Positions 1 to 8,441 of a DNA stretch of 64,000 nucleotides are shown piece after piece. The stretch is taken from contig NZBU01000012.1 in the NCBI GenBank assembly GCA_002688035.1, forward strand, positions 1 to 64,000, in the 5' to 3' direction. Position 1 is the stretch's first letter. Each line of letters begins with the position of its first letter. Position numbers and translations under genes: made by a program. A model generated the notes under the pieces. The model saw only the letters and a list, made by a program, of their open reading frames with translations. It was not told the DNA's origin and searched no databases. This DNA comes from Candidatus Iainarchaeum sp. (GTDB lineage Archaea > Iainarchaeota > Iainarchaeia > Iainarchaeales > GCA-2688035).

Positions 1-528
1 CGATCAAGTGAGGTTAAATCAAAGAGCGATTTAGAGTGGCGTTATTCTTTTACTTCTAAGCTGTGTAAGAATAAGGAATTGAGACCAAGGCAGGCTGTTC
101 CAGCGGAGCATGAACTAGTGTTTCAAGGACGGGTTCTTGCTTTTGTAAGAACGAAAGTGCGAAAGAGAAATGGCAAAGTTGAAGCCGTGATAGAATTGAT
201 CCAGGAAAAACGTCCGGGCTTGGTAAACCGAGAGCAGATGGAAGCGTTTGCGCGTAGACATAAAGTATCTTGGTACCGATTTATAGGAGACGCTGTAATA
301 AAATCAGCTTACGAGGCTGGGTTTGATCGAGTCATGCTCCCAGAAATTACTAAAACCGGGGATTACAAAGAACCATTTATTGCTGATGCAGGTCACCTTT
401 CTTCGAAGATACATGAGCAATTTATTAGGCAAGCAAGGGATTCCATGAGGGGCCTTTACTACAATATAAGAACCGAATGCGGTTTTAACAAACGAGAGGG
501 CAACTATTGGGTTAGGGAGTTTCCTTAA
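1..528 (+). CDS. Unknown protein, 5' end outside window
   Basis: The reading frame is open from the first base of the window to the stop at 526-528, so this is the C-terminal 175 residues of a longer gene; the TTG at 79 is probably not the real start. The visible part is basic in its first half and has no membrane segment, signal or cysteine cluster. It carries a compact helical-looking stretch with the residues RRHKVSWYRFIGDAV near codon 85 and a conserved-looking RGLYYNIRTECGF near the end. I do not recognise the family. It is followed after 3 nt by a convergent operon on the other strand. That it is coding is fairly sure; its function is unknown. Confidence 0.7.
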   Translation, partial: RSSEVKSKSDLEWRYSFTSKLCKNKELRPRQAVPAEHELVFQGRVLAFVRTKVRKRNGKVEAVIELIQEKRPGLVNREQMEAFARRHKVSWYRFIGDAVIKSAYEAGFDRVMLPEITKTGDYKEPFIADAGHLSSKIHEQFIRQARDSMRGLYYNIRTECGFNKREGNYWVREFP

Positions 529-531
529 TAG

Positions 532-1068
532 TTACTTTTCAGCCAGCTTTTTGCCAAGCTCAAAGCACTTTTGCATTAATTCCTCGTTTTCCTTTGCTTC
601 CATTGGCCTGTCTGCTGTAACCCATATTTTCTCAATTAAGTTCATTGAACAGATTTTTAGGAACTGCTCTATTGCCTGCTCACAATATTTTATAGAATCA
701 TAAGATTGCCCGCCAACACACACTGCAACAGCCTTCTTGTTCTTTAACCTAGCGTCTTCCCAATAGGGATTAAAACGGTCCATAAAATTCTTCATTAATG
801 CGGAAACATTATTGAAATAATTCGGGCTGCCCAGCACAACAACATCTGCATCAAAGACTTTCTTGTAAACAGACTGCATTTCATCCAAGAGGTGACAGTG
901 GTGCGTTTTCTCACAACTACTGCAGCCATCGCACAATTCAATGTTTCTCTCGCGCAATCTAACCAGTTCTATTGATGCGCCGTTCTCGCGAGCTCCATCC
1001 AGAATGCGTTTGAGTATTGCATCTGTGTTTCCTTCGCGAGACGAACCGCTTATTGCAATTATTTTCAT
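532..1068 (-). CDS. Iron-sulfur flavoprotein / NADPH-dependent FMN reductase family
   Basis: A flavodoxin-fold redox protein of 178 residues. The N-terminus has the FMN phosphate loop SGSSREGNT (residues 7-15). The motif C46-x2-C49-x2-C52-x5-C58 is the compact cysteine cluster that binds [4Fe-4S] in the Isf family of methanogens and other anaerobes, where the protein passes electrons to O2 or H2O2. The second flavin loop GSPNYFNNVSA lies near residue 80. It is the last gene of a three-gene operon and overlaps the preceding membrane protein by ATGA (1065-1068). Expected to be cytoplasmic. The natural partner is not visible; a detoxifying or electron-transfer role is inferred from the family. 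Confidence 0.85.
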   Translation of the reverse strand: MKIIAISGSSREGNTDAILKRILDGARENGASIELVRLRERNIELCDGCSSCEKTHHCHLLDEMQSVYKKVFDADVVVLGSPNYFNNVSALMKNFMDRFNPYWEDARLKNKKAVAVCVGGQSYDSIKYCEQAIEQFLKICSMNLIEKIWVTADRPMEAKENEELMQKCFELGKKLAEK

Positions 1069-1313
1069 TTTCCCACAGCTTTCTTTACAATAAAATAAGC
1101 AGACACAACGACCCAGATGATTTGCATTGCAACAAAAATCATTGCATTTATTTCAAAAGCGTAAAATGCTAACAGTGCTGCTCCAAGCAAATTCAGGCCA
1201 TTGTATGTGTAAGTAAATCTGACCACTCTTTTTCTGTGATTCAACACAAATGCTAACAACAGCAATCCTATTCCTGCAACAGCAATTAGGGTGAGCAGTG
1301 GTTCTTCGACCAT
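1065..1313 (-). CDS. Small membrane protein, CBU_0592-like
   Basis: An 82-residue protein that is almost entirely hydrophobic, with about three membrane segments (residues 8-25, 40-55 and 57-75). The middle part, YTYNGLNLLGAALLAFYAF, resembles the small CBU_0592-like membrane domain in which a YxxLNLLGA stretch is followed by a second helix ending in WVVVSAY. The function of that family is not known. Both neighbours overlap it, by TAATG at 1311-1315 upstream and ATGA at 1065-1068 downstream, so it is surely co-translated with the two flavin proteins and may anchor or serve them. The family match is from pattern memory only. Confidence 0.7.
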   Translation of the reverse strand: MVEEPLLTLIAVAGIGLLLLAFVLNHRKRVVRFTYTYNGLNLLGAALLAFYAFEINAMIFVAMQIIWVVVSAYFIVKKAVGK

Positions 1314-1846
1314 TATTTTTTGCCCCTTTCAAGATTCATTTCTTCGCCGGGCAGCACGAATTTTCCCCCGCCAATATGCATTACAATTTCACTATCTTTT
1401 AAGCCATCGTCTTTCTTTGCAGTCACAACCTCTCCAACTACAATATAGTGGTCTGCTCCCTGTGGTTGCATGATTTCAGAGAGTTTGCACTCAAGCACAA
1501 TCTTTGCTTCCTTTATACAAGGAGCCTGTACTTTACTGCACTTGGTGGTTTCAAGTCCAAACTCGGCAAACTTGTCATCCAAATTTTTTGCTTCGCATTT
1601 AATTGCTTTCTGTACCCAGTCTTTTGTAACAACATTAACAACAAACTCTTTTGTCTGTTTAATGTTTTTTATTGTGCGGGTTTCTTTAGCCTGTATTCCT
1701 AAAATAAGCATTGGTGGTTTAAATGAAATAGGGCAACACCAACTGTATGGCGCAGCATTTGTCCGTCCAACAGAATCAATAGAAGTAACCAAAACAGTGA
1801 GTCTTGGATAAATAAGCCTTATTGCTTGTGTTAGTGGAACGTCCAT
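1313..1846 (-). CDS. Flavin reductase-like FMN-binding protein
   Basis: A 177-residue split-barrel flavin-binding protein. The N-terminal pattern, with RLTVLVTSID followed by NAAPYSWCCPISFKPPMLIL and then TIKNIKQTKEFVVNVV, is that of the flavin reductase / flavoredoxin group, which binds FMN and takes part in electron transfer or flavin reduction. It is the first gene of an operon with a small membrane protein and an iron-sulfur flavoprotein, which supports a shared redox task. The start at 1846 lies about 34 nt from the centre of a TTTAAA element at 1877-1882, giving a leader of only a few bases. Substrate unknown. Confidence 0.8.
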   Translation of the reverse strand: MDVPLTQAIRLIYPRLTVLVTSIDSVGRTNAAPYSWCCPISFKPPMLILGIQAKETRTIKNIKQTKEFVVNVVTKDWVQKAIKCEAKNLDDKFAEFGLETTKCSKVQAPCIKEAKIVLECKLSEIMQPQGADHYIVVGEVVTAKKDDGLKDSEIVMHIGGGKFVLPGEEMNLERGKK

Positions 1847-1876
1847 AAAACCACTAGATAAGTGAGAATGAAAATG

Positions 1877-1882
1877 TTTAAA
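1877..1882. promoter_or_regulatory. Shared palindromic TATA box between divergent genes
   Basis: TTTAAA lies in the 60-nt gap between the flavin reductase gene (start 1846, minus) and the GGDEF gene (start 1907, plus). Its centre is 27.5 nt from the plus-strand ATG, which fits a leaderless mRNA, and 33.5 nt from the minus-strand ATG, which gives a very short leader. Because TTTAAA is self-complementary the same element can serve both directions. No other TATA-like hexamer fits either gene better. Confidence 0.45.
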
Positions 1883-1906
1883 TTTGGGTATTTACTCAAT
1901 AATATT

Positions 1907-2779
1907 ATGCCTGCAAGAAAACCTAGACCTGCCGAGAGACGTAGACGTACTGATGGATCAGGGCGTCGAAAAACAGCTAGGCCTCCAAGTCCGCAACAAG
2001 TCATTTCTCAATTTGACAAAGTGGGCAGGCGTATGCGTGACTTAATGCGGCAGTTTCATACTCTTAGAAAGAGTTTAGGAATAAGGAATGTAAGTGCTGC
2101 TAATATTGTTCGTTTAAAAAAATCTTGGAAAGGTCAGCCAACAAAGTTACGAAAGCTAAATCAACTTTTGCGAATTAGGCTACGTTACTCTGCAGCTTTA
2201 AAGGAAAGTACATGGAGCCGAAGAATATTGAAATTGAGGCTTGTTCGTGATCCTAAATTTGTTCAAATAGGTAATCTTGCGGCTTTTACCCATGAGGTAT
2301 TTAAAATTGTGCGAAAATGTGGAAATACAGGAAAGCCCTGTGCTATGAGTATTGTTGATATTGATAAGTTCAAGCGAGTAAATGATTCTTTCGGGCACGG
2401 GGTGGGCGATGTTGTAATAAATGAACTTGCCACACAATTGAAAAACTTTGCAACGGCCCATGGTGGTACGGCAGCTAGGGTTGGAGGGGAAGAATTCCGT
2501 GTTTTTGTTGCAATGTCTGGACCACAACTTTCCACTGAACTTGAGAAATTGCAACAATCTTTCTCTCGGGTTTTAAGCAACCCAAAAACATTTGGTGTTG
2601 ATCCAATAAAGACGTGGAGTGGCTGGACTACGCCTACATTCAGTGCAGGGATAAGTGTTCGAAAGTCAGGTAGTAAAAAACAAAAGCTTGATACAGTAGT
2701 TGGTGCCCTTGCAACAAAATCTGATGCCGCATTATATAAAGCCAAAGAAACAAGGAATAGTGTTAAGGTTCACAAGTAA
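1907..2779 (+). CDS. GGDEF-domain protein (putative diguanylate cyclase)
   Basis: A 290-residue protein with a strongly basic N-terminus (RRRRTDGSGRRK), a predicted helical region, and a C-terminal GGDEF domain. The domain keeps the signature parts: DIDKFKRVNDSFGH near residue 150 (first metal Asp, substrate Asn/Asp), GGEEF at about 193-197 (active site), the FSAGIS strand, and SDAALYKAKETRN at the end. These are the residues needed for making cyclic di-GMP from GTP. No RxxD product-inhibition site precedes GGEEF, and there is no sensor or membrane segment. I prefer the ATG at 1907 to the GTG at 1862 because a TTTAAA box lies 27 nt upstream, leaving a leaderless mRNA. GGDEF proteins are rare in archaea, so transfer from bacteria is likely. 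Confidence 0.85.
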   Translation: MPARKPRPAERRRRTDGSGRRKTARPPSPQQVISQFDKVGRRMRDLMRQFHTLRKSLGIRNVSAANIVRLKKSWKGQPTKLRKLNQLLRIRLRYSAALKESTWSRRILKLRLVRDPKFVQIGNLAAFTHEVFKIVRKCGNTGKPCAMSIVDIDKFKRVNDSFGHGVGDVVINELATQLKNFATAHGGTAARVGGEEFRVFVAMSGPQLSTELEKLQQSFSRVLSNPKTFGVDPIKTWSGWTTPTFSAGISVRKSGSKKQKLDTVVGALATKSDAALYKAKETRNSVKVHK

Positions 2780-2784
2780 AATTA

Positions 2785-4119
2785 TTACCCTAGTTCTGGC
2801 TCATTTATTGGTGTGCACTCTGATATTTCACCACGCAAGTTCTTTACAACGAGGTCTTTGACCTCGCTCTTTTTATAATTTCCGAGAAGCCAAGCCAGTT
2901 TTATGAAAGCGGTTTCAGGCAGCATGTCCTGTCCAGGAATAACTCCTGCGTTTACCAAATCAACAGCATTGCTATAAACATGCATTTGAATCCTTCCAAA
3001 AATACATTGGGAAGTCATAATTATTGTGCAACCAGATTTTATCAAATCCTCAATTGCCTTCATCACATTCTTATTTTCTTTGCAAAGAGGGTTCGGAGTT
3101 CCAACAGGAGCCTGCCCAAGTCCTGTTCCTTCGAGAACTAGGCCATTGTACTTATTCTTCTTAAAGAACTCTATTTGTTTGGCCATTAAATTTGGATGGA
3201 CTTTCAGCAAAGCAACTTTTTCATCTAATTTGTCCATAACTCGCAGTTTTCCGGATTTATTTCTTTTCTGATAATCTTTTTTTATAAATTCAATCTTTCG
3301 ACTGTTAAAGTTAATTCTCGCAATGGCTGTATCATTAACTGGTTTGAAAGCATTTCTTTTACTTGTGTGAAGCTTCCTAGTTTTGCATGCCGGCAGTATG
3401 ACACAATTATCATCCTGAGTTGTTTCGTGCATGCAGATTCCAACTCCTGCGAAATCTGTTTTTGCAATAAATTCCACGGCACAAATAAGGTTCATTATCG
3501 CATCTGTTGAACCACGGTCAGTACTTCTCTGTGCCCCCACCAATATCACGGGAATTGGCAGATCTTTTAGGATAAAAGCAAGAGCTGCAGAGGTGTATGT
3601 CATAGTGTCTGTTCCATGCGGTAGGATTATACCTTTGACTCCTTTTTTAACTTCCTTTTCTATTTCTTTTGCGATTGTCGTGTAATGCGCAAATCTCATA
3701 TCCTCGGAGAACATATTGCTCACTAGCCTGGACTCAATGTTTGCGATCTCAACAAGTTCGGGAACTGAAGTTATAAGGTCCTCAGGAGTATAACTAGTAT
3801 AAACTGCCCCTGTCCGATAGTCAACACGAGAAGCAATAGTGCCCCCTATTTGCAGCACAGACACTGTCGGAAAGCTTGGATTTTTCTTGAATTTGATTGT
3901 CTTGGCTTTCCCAACTTCTTTGCCTACACCAATCTTTTTCACGTTAATACTCGTGTCAATAATTATTCCTGTGTTATATCCTGAATTAAGTTTCAATGAA
4001 ATTAGCTTTGGATCTTTTGATGGCACAATAGTTCCTTTAATAGAGGCTTTGCCTTTGATTACCTCTACAATGTCTCCTTTCTTCAGCTTGTTTTTCTTGA
4101 GAAATGATTTAAGGTCCAT
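2785..4119 (-). CDS. gatD: Glu-tRNA(Gln) amidotransferase subunit D
   Basis: The asparaginase-like subunit of the archaeal GatDE complex, which turns Glu-tRNA(Gln) into Gln-tRNA(Gln) by supplying ammonia from glutamine. The 444-residue length is normal. An N-terminal small barrel (residues 1-80) precedes the L-asparaginase domain, whose first catalytic Thr lies in QIGGTIAS (about residue 95) and whose Thr-Asp pair lies in HGTDTMTYTSAAL (about 170). The Lys-bearing stretch VGAQRSTDRGSTD follows. GatE is not in this window. Convergent with the GGDEF gene and followed 32 nt upstream by an Lrp-type regulator gene on the same strand. Archaea-specific form, so a good marker of domain. Confidence 0.95.
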   Translation of the reverse strand: MDLKSFLKKNKLKKGDIVEVIKGKASIKGTIVPSKDPKLISLKLNSGYNTGIIIDTSINVKKIGVGKEVGKAKTIKFKKNPSFPTVSVLQIGGTIASRVDYRTGAVYTSYTPEDLITSVPELVEIANIESRLVSNMFSEDMRFAHYTTIAKEIEKEVKKGVKGIILPHGTDTMTYTSAALAFILKDLPIPVILVGAQRSTDRGSTDAIMNLICAVEFIAKTDFAGVGICMHETTQDDNCVILPACKTRKLHTSKRNAFKPVNDTAIARINFNSRKIEFIKKDYQKRNKSGKLRVMDKLDEKVALLKVHPNLMAKQIEFFKKNKYNGLVLEGTGLGQAPVGTPNPLCKENKNVMKAIEDLIKSGCTIIMTSQCIFGRIQMHVYSNAVDLVNAGVIPGQDMLPETAFIKLAWLLGNYKKSEVKDLVVKNLRGEISECTPINEPELG

Positions 4120-4151
4120 TGTAATCAGTTAAAATTAATGCGGAAACGCTT

Positions 4152-4601
4152 TTAATCTATTACTTCTTCGAGTATCACCATGGTCTGTGTTGTTTTCACT
4201 CCGTCATAATTCCTAATCTTTTTTGTTACAAAATCATTTAATTCCTCAACATTTTTTACCCGAAGCTTTACAATCACATCACTTATGCCTGTTATGATGC
4301 TGACCGCTTCTACGACTGGAAGCTTCCCAAGCTCTTCGGCCAATGCATGTTGACTCAATTTCTTCTTTTTTAGTAACTTGTAATCAACTGTTATTGCTAA
4401 ATATGCTGCAATCTTCTTCCCGAGAAGTCCCTGGTTGACCCTAATAGTATAACCGCGTATTACTCCATCGGCCTTTAGCTTCTGAATTCTATGGTGGACG
4501 GTTGTGGATGGTAACCCAACAGTTTTTGCAATTCTTGCTACCGAGGCCTTTGAATCGTCTTTTAAGGCATTAATGATCAGCAAATCCTTATTATCTACCA
4601 T
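4152..4601 (-). CDS. Lrp/AsnC family transcription regulator
   Basis: A 149-residue regulator with an N-terminal winged helix (residues 5-55, with IAKTVGLPSTTVHHRIQKLK as the recognition region) and a C-terminal RAM effector domain (about 65-145, with GISDVIVKLRV). Lrp-type proteins of archaea act as octameric or dimeric activators or repressors that sense amino acids. I place the start at the ATG at 4601 and not at 4619: TTTTAAAA at 4624-4631 is centred 26 nt before it, giving a clean leaderless mRNA. Its targets are not shown by the sequence; neighbours are gatD downstream and an aldolase gene upstream in the other direction. Confidence 0.9.
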   Translation of the reverse strand: MVDNKDLLIINALKDDSKASVARIAKTVGLPSTTVHHRIQKLKADGVIRGYTIRVNQGLLGKKIAAYLAITVDYKLLKKKKLSQHALAEELGKLPVVEAVSIITGISDVIVKLRVKNVEELNDFVTKKIRNYDGVKTTQTMVILEEVID

Positions 4602-4619
4602 AATGGAATATACATTCAA

Positions 4620-4932
4620 CTTCTTTTAAAACATTGTGGTATTTTTTGCATTTTTATTCCATTTTAGGGCAATTAAATTAATATAGGGTGTCAGATGAAA
4701 GTATTTATCTCGTTTTATATGGGATAGGCCAAATATTAAATAGGATTTGCCAAATGCGTTCCCGAGTCTGGAAGACCAAGCAGGAACGCACCTGACAGGC
4801 TCACTTAATCTAGTAAACTAGTTAGTGAACTATATATCTGTCTTGCAAACTGCTTTTAAAGTCTTTTTACAGGCGTTTTTTTTGGAAAATAATGATTTAA
4901 ATATGAGAATGCTCCAAGTATTAATTGATCCC
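4620..4932 (+). ncRNA. Gene-free stretch with a possible structured RNA or leader
   Basis: The 313 nt between lrp and the aldolase start contain two stem-loops. The first pairs TGCGTTCC (4755-4762) with GGAACGCA (4783-4790), eight Watson-Crick pairs, with an inner GTC/GAC stem at 4766-4776. The second is formed by CACT and AGTG arms around CTAG repeats (about 4802-4828). A TATA-like TTTTATAT at 4713-4720 would start a transcript near 4743; a T-rich run follows at 4862-4882. A second TATA, TTTAAATA at 4896-4903, probably drives the aldolase. The RNA could be a free small RNA or a leader; neither is proven. No protein reading frame of note is seen here. Confidence 0.3.
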
Positions 4933-5832
4933 ATGTTTGTCTCAAGCAAATCCCTACTAGTTAAAGCGCGGAAGAAACACTATGCCCTTCCTGCTTTTAA
5001 TACTTCAAATCTCGAGGTTACACAGGCATTGTTTGAAGCTGCGCAGGAGAACAAGTGTCCACTGATTATTCAGACCACTGAATCTGCGATAAGATATGCA
5101 GGCTTAGAAAATCTTTTCTCGATGATAACAACTATGGAAAAAACCGCAAAAGTCCCAGTGGCAATTCACTTGGACCATGGCCGCGACATAAAACTGTTAA
5201 AGAAGTGCCTTGCAATGGGCTATAAAAGCGTGATGATCGATGCTTCAAAATACTCATTTGAAAAGAATGTTTCTATAACCAAGAGTATTGTTAAGATTGC
5301 TCACAAAAAGAAGGCGAGTGTTGAAGCAGAAATCGGTGTTCTGGGGAGAATGGGAAAAGCCGAACTCACTGATCCAAGGCAGGCAAAATTGTTTGTTGAA
5401 CAAACTGGGTGTGATGCCTTGGCTGTTGCAATAGGCACAAGCCACGGTGCACACAAATTTGAGGGCAAACCAAATATTGATCTTCAAAGGCTTGAAGAAA
5501 TAAGTGAACTTGTGAAAATTCCTTTAGTTATGCATGGATCAAGTTCTGTTCCAAAAAAGATTGTGAACAAAGCCAATATTTTTGGAGCAAGAATAAAGCA
5601 AGCTAAAGGCGTTTCTGAAAAACAATTGAAAAAGGCGATAACCTTAGGGGTTGCAAAAATAAACATTGACACTGATTTGAGACTTGCGTTCACAGCTTCT
5701 TTGCGCGAACACCTTAACAAAAGTCCTGAGCACTTTGACCCAAGAAAATATTTGGCAAGCAGCAGAGAAGGGGTTAAAGAAATTGTGGCCGAGAAGATGG
5801 CTTTGTTTGGTTGCAGGGGCAAAGCCAGATGA
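4933..5832 (+). CDS. fba: Fructose-bisphosphate aldolase, class II
   Basis: Zinc-dependent aldolase of 299 residues that cleaves or forms fructose 1,6-bisphosphate. The zinc ligands and active-site parts are all present: HLDHGRD (about residue 80), EAEIGVLG (about 130), GTSHGAHK (about 178) and MHGSSSVP (about 205), followed by the phosphate-binding KINIDTDLR. I chose the ATG at 4933 because family members begin with xxVSSKxLLxKA, just as this one does after that Met; the upstream ATG at 4825 adds an unrelated 36 residues. The gene overlaps dph6 by 4 nt. Class II aldolase is the usual bacterial form, so a bacterial origin is plausible. In this window it links to the tkt-rpiB-rpe set. Confidence 0.93.
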   Translation: MFVSSKSLLVKARKKHYALPAFNTSNLEVTQALFEAAQENKCPLIIQTTESAIRYAGLENLFSMITTMEKTAKVPVAIHLDHGRDIKLLKKCLAMGYKSVMIDASKYSFEKNVSITKSIVKIAHKKKASVEAEIGVLGRMGKAELTDPRQAKLFVEQTGCDALAVAIGTSHGAHKFEGKPNIDLQRLEEISELVKIPLVMHGSSSVPKKIVNKANIFGARIKQAKGVSEKQLKKAITLGVAKINIDTDLRLAFTASLREHLNKSPEHFDPRKYLASSREGVKEIVAEKMALFGCRGKAR

Positions 5833-6521
5833 AACTGATTTCACTTTTTTCTGGTGGAAAAGACAGTTGTTATGCTTTGTTTGAGGCTATAAATAGTAAC
5901 CACGCAATCGTATCGCTTCTCACTGGAGATTCGCAGGAAACTGAAAGTTATCTTTACCAATTGCCCGACATTAATCTAACACGCTATGCTGCTGAGGCAA
6001 TGAACATCCCACTTGTTGTTGCAGAAACAAAAGATAGCCCGAAAAAGAGTCTTTCCTCACTGCAAACTGCCTTAGAAGGTATAAAAGAAGAAACAGGAGC
6101 TGAAGGACTTCTCTCCGCAGTAGTGGCAAATGAAGAGCAGAAGAAAGACCTATCTGGAGTGTGCAATGCTTTGAAGCTAAAATATGAGACCCCGCTTTGG
6201 AAGAGAAGCCAAGAGGAACTATTAAGAACAATGTTAGATCATAGGTTCAAAATAATGGTTATAGGTGTTAACGCAAAGGGTTTTGATGAAAACTGGCTTG
6301 GGCGCATACTTGATGAAAATGCTCTGACAGAGTTGGCCACACTTCACAGAAATTTCAATATTGATATTTCAGGAGAATCAGGGCAATTAGAAACCCTTGT
6401 TCTTGATTGCCCTCTTTTCACCAAGAAAATATCGGTAAGGGAGAGTACCAAGCAGTGGGATGGCGTGTGTGGTGAACTCAAAGTAGAAAAAGTGGACCTT
6501 GTAAAGAAGTCATCCGAATAA
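5829..6521 (+). CDS. dph6: Diphthine--ammonia ligase
   Basis: An adenine-nucleotide alpha hydrolase (PP-loop) protein of 230 residues. The N-terminal FSGGKDS binds ATP, and the C-terminal half carries the Dph6 features IGVNAKGFDENWLGR and DISGESGQLETLVLDCP. The enzyme makes the last amide of diphthamide on elongation factor 2. The start at 5829 overlaps the aldolase stop as ATGA; the ATG at 5811 lies inside the aldolase gene and is less likely. Sharing a message with aldolase seems to be a matter of packing and not of pathway. The 3' end overlaps the convergent gene by 12 nt. Confidence 0.9.
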   Translation: MKLISLFSGGKDSCYALFEAINSNHAIVSLLTGDSQETESYLYQLPDINLTRYAAEAMNIPLVVAETKDSPKKSLSSLQTALEGIKEETGAEGLLSAVVANEEQKKDLSGVCNALKLKYETPLWKRSQEELLRTMLDHRFKIMVIGVNAKGFDENWLGRILDENALTELATLHRNFNIDISGESGQLETLVLDCPLFTKKISVRESTKQWDGVCGELKVEKVDLVKKSSE

Positions 6522-8441
6522 TTTTTCAGCTATGCAAGTTGTTGTTGGGATATCAACATTTGCAGCCAAATTTGTCGGCATATAGTGTTGTCCCTCTCTT
6601 AAAATCTCGCCTTGCATTGCATATCCTGCCCCTGCGGGAGGGAATAGTGTGGATGTCGCAGCCCATACAGCTTCTTGGCTTGCGTTTGCCAAAGCAGCTA
6701 ATACACTTTCTTCTTTTGCCACTTCCCCAATATCATAATTTGTAAAATAAGGAGCTGCTTTGGATCTATTAAGGCAGGATACAGACGTTGTTCCTGTCCA
6801 TACACTGCAAATTGGCAGTTCAAAAATGAGATCTTCAAATTCTTTTCCAAGGTTTTGGGTTACCCCGTCGCGATCAACAAAAGTCTGTCCGGCAGGAACT
6901 TTTATCTTCAAGTTCTTCTTTGAAATATTTTGAATCCTTAAATATAATGGGAAGTTTCCCCTAATATCAACATTCACTTTTTTATCTTTTATTGCTTCCC
7001 GCAAAGTTATTGCATCTGAATCATCTTGGGTGGTGAGTTTGATAATTTTGATTTCTTTTCCACAGCATTTTCCCAGTACACCAGGATTTCCAAAATCAAT
7101 TATTGGGTTTGTTGGAGGGGGTTCTATTATCACACTTATTGCGGCTAAGTTATTATTGTAATTTGTTTCAACTTGGCTTCTCTCCCGTTCTGGATTGGCG
7201 ATAAGTGTAATTTCATGGGTTCCTGTAGATAGCGTTGTTGTTATTGCTTTTAATGCCTCATTCCCATCATTTATTTCATTTGCTTCTACTTCAACAGAAC
7301 CGATTGCAACCTGGCTGGGTTGCCCAAAATCAAGATAAGCAACAACCGTGAATCCCTCTTTTACCTCGTTTTCGCTTTTGTTCTTGACATTAAAACCAAT
7401 AATGTTGTATGGGGCGGATGGTTCCTCAATAACAATGTCTGCAGGGCAATACTCATCCGGTAGACTTATTCCAACAAGATTTGATCCAAGGGTCTCACTA
7501 TTCCTTCCGCCAAGATCAACTTCCAGAGTGGTTTCTCCAAATGGCACTTGCTTTATAGTGCTCTTAACTTTTTGCTCACAATTAGTGCTTATAAAACAGT
7601 TAGCGCAATTGCATTCTGTTTTACACTGCCCAAATTCCATAACTGGCTTCTCACAAGAAGTTGCTCTGCACTTATCTCCGCCAATTGCCTCAAAACTAAA
7701 TTCCTGTTTTTCAAAACCTGCTTTATCACCCTTTATATGAAGCTCTACATCATATTTTCCTGCGAAAGGAATGTTTAGAGCAATCTTTTTCTCTATACTC
7801 TGTCCTGCAACGATTTCCCCAAGATCTTGTTGCAGCAGTGCGCTTCCAATATACCTTCTTTTCCACCGTTGTCCGTCCAAATATCTTTCAAAAACCTCTA
7901 CTTTCATAGAACTAGCAAACATTGGCAGTGAACCACTATTTTCTATTTTTACTTTTAGTTCAACGGGTTCGTCATCCAGATTGATTCTTTCTTTTATTTC
8001 CGCTTCGCTAATGGAAACTTGGGCCGGAGCTTCTCCAAAGTAAACCCTGCAAACAAAAAGAGTATTCTCAAAACTGCATCTCGTTGTTGTCTCAACTTCT
8101 ACTGAATCTGTTATCTCTACTTTTCTTTCATCCCACACAATTTTTTGCGTGCACTTATCATCCTGCTCTCCCTTGTTGCAGCAGAATCTTGGGTCGTTGC
8201 ACTCAAAGGCAACGCTTCTGTTGTCTGTATCAAATGAAAGGGCACTAAAAACTATTTCTTCAAAAACAATATTCTGGTTATGTCCTACTCCAAGGTTGGT
8301 TTCAGCAACATTCAGGCTTGTATGCATAATTTCTATTGGGTCTTGTTGCTGGGAAAAGAGTGGCGCAATATATGTAACAAAGAGTCCGATGAGTAGCATG
8401 GCTCCAATCGCATACACTAATAATCTGAAAGGACTGGCCAT
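6510..8441 (-). CDS. Membrane-anchored CARDB-like surface protein
   Basis: A 643-residue protein with one N-terminal membrane helix (residues 8-30) and a long outer part. Two cysteine-rich stretches (about residues 80-98 and 258-290, the latter with CNCANC) suggest disulfides. Between and after them lie beta-rich regions of the CARDB / archaeal adhesion type, with repeated patterns such as IENSGSLPMFASSMKVEV and FNVKNKSENEVKEGFTV that mark extracellular immunoglobulin-like domains. It follows a 2-TM protein in an operon (stop and start meet at 8441). Role in adhesion or cell envelope is inferred from architecture; no enzyme motif is visible. Confidence 0.75.
   Translation of the reverse strand: MASPFRLLVYAIGAMLLIGLFVTYIAPLFSQQQDPIEIMHTSLNVAETNLGVGHNQNIVFEEIVFSALSFDTDNRSVAFECNDPRFCCNKGEQDDKCTQKIVWDERKVEITDSVEVETTTRCSFENTLFVCRVYFGEAPAQVSISEAEIKERINLDDEPVELKVKIENSGSLPMFASSMKVEVFERYLDGQRWKRRYIGSALLQQDLGEIVAGQSIEKKIALNIPFAGKYDVELHIKGDKAGFEKQEFSFEAIGGDKCRATSCEKPVMEFGQCKTECNCANCFISTNCEQKVKSTIKQVPFGETTLEVDLGGRNSETLGSNLVGISLPDEYCPADIVIEEPSAPYNIIGFNVKNKSENEVKEGFTVVAYLDFGQPSQVAIGSVEVEANEINDGNEALKAITTTLSTGTHEITLIANPERERSQVETNYNNNLAAISVIIEPPPTNPIIDFGNPGVLGKCCGKEIKIIKLTTQDDSDAITLREAIKDKKVNVDIRGNFPLYLRIQNISKKNLKIKVPAGQTFVDRDGVTQNLGKEFEDLIFELPICSVWTGTTSVSCLNRSKAAPYFTNYDIGEVAKEESVLAALANASQEAVWAATSTLFPPAGAGYAMQGEILREGQHYMPTNLAANVDIPTTTCIAEKLFG

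Noticed and set aside
4755..4790. SRP RNA helix 8
   Set aside because: The likeness is limited to one hairpin; the loop would be UGGAA with a three-pair stem and there is no helix 6 or Alu part nearby. Kept only as a general structured RNA candidate.
4825..4932. Longer N-terminus for the aldolase from ATG 4825
   Set aside because: The added 36 residues do not fit the family, whose members start at the VSSK segment, and a TATA box lies inside this stretch.
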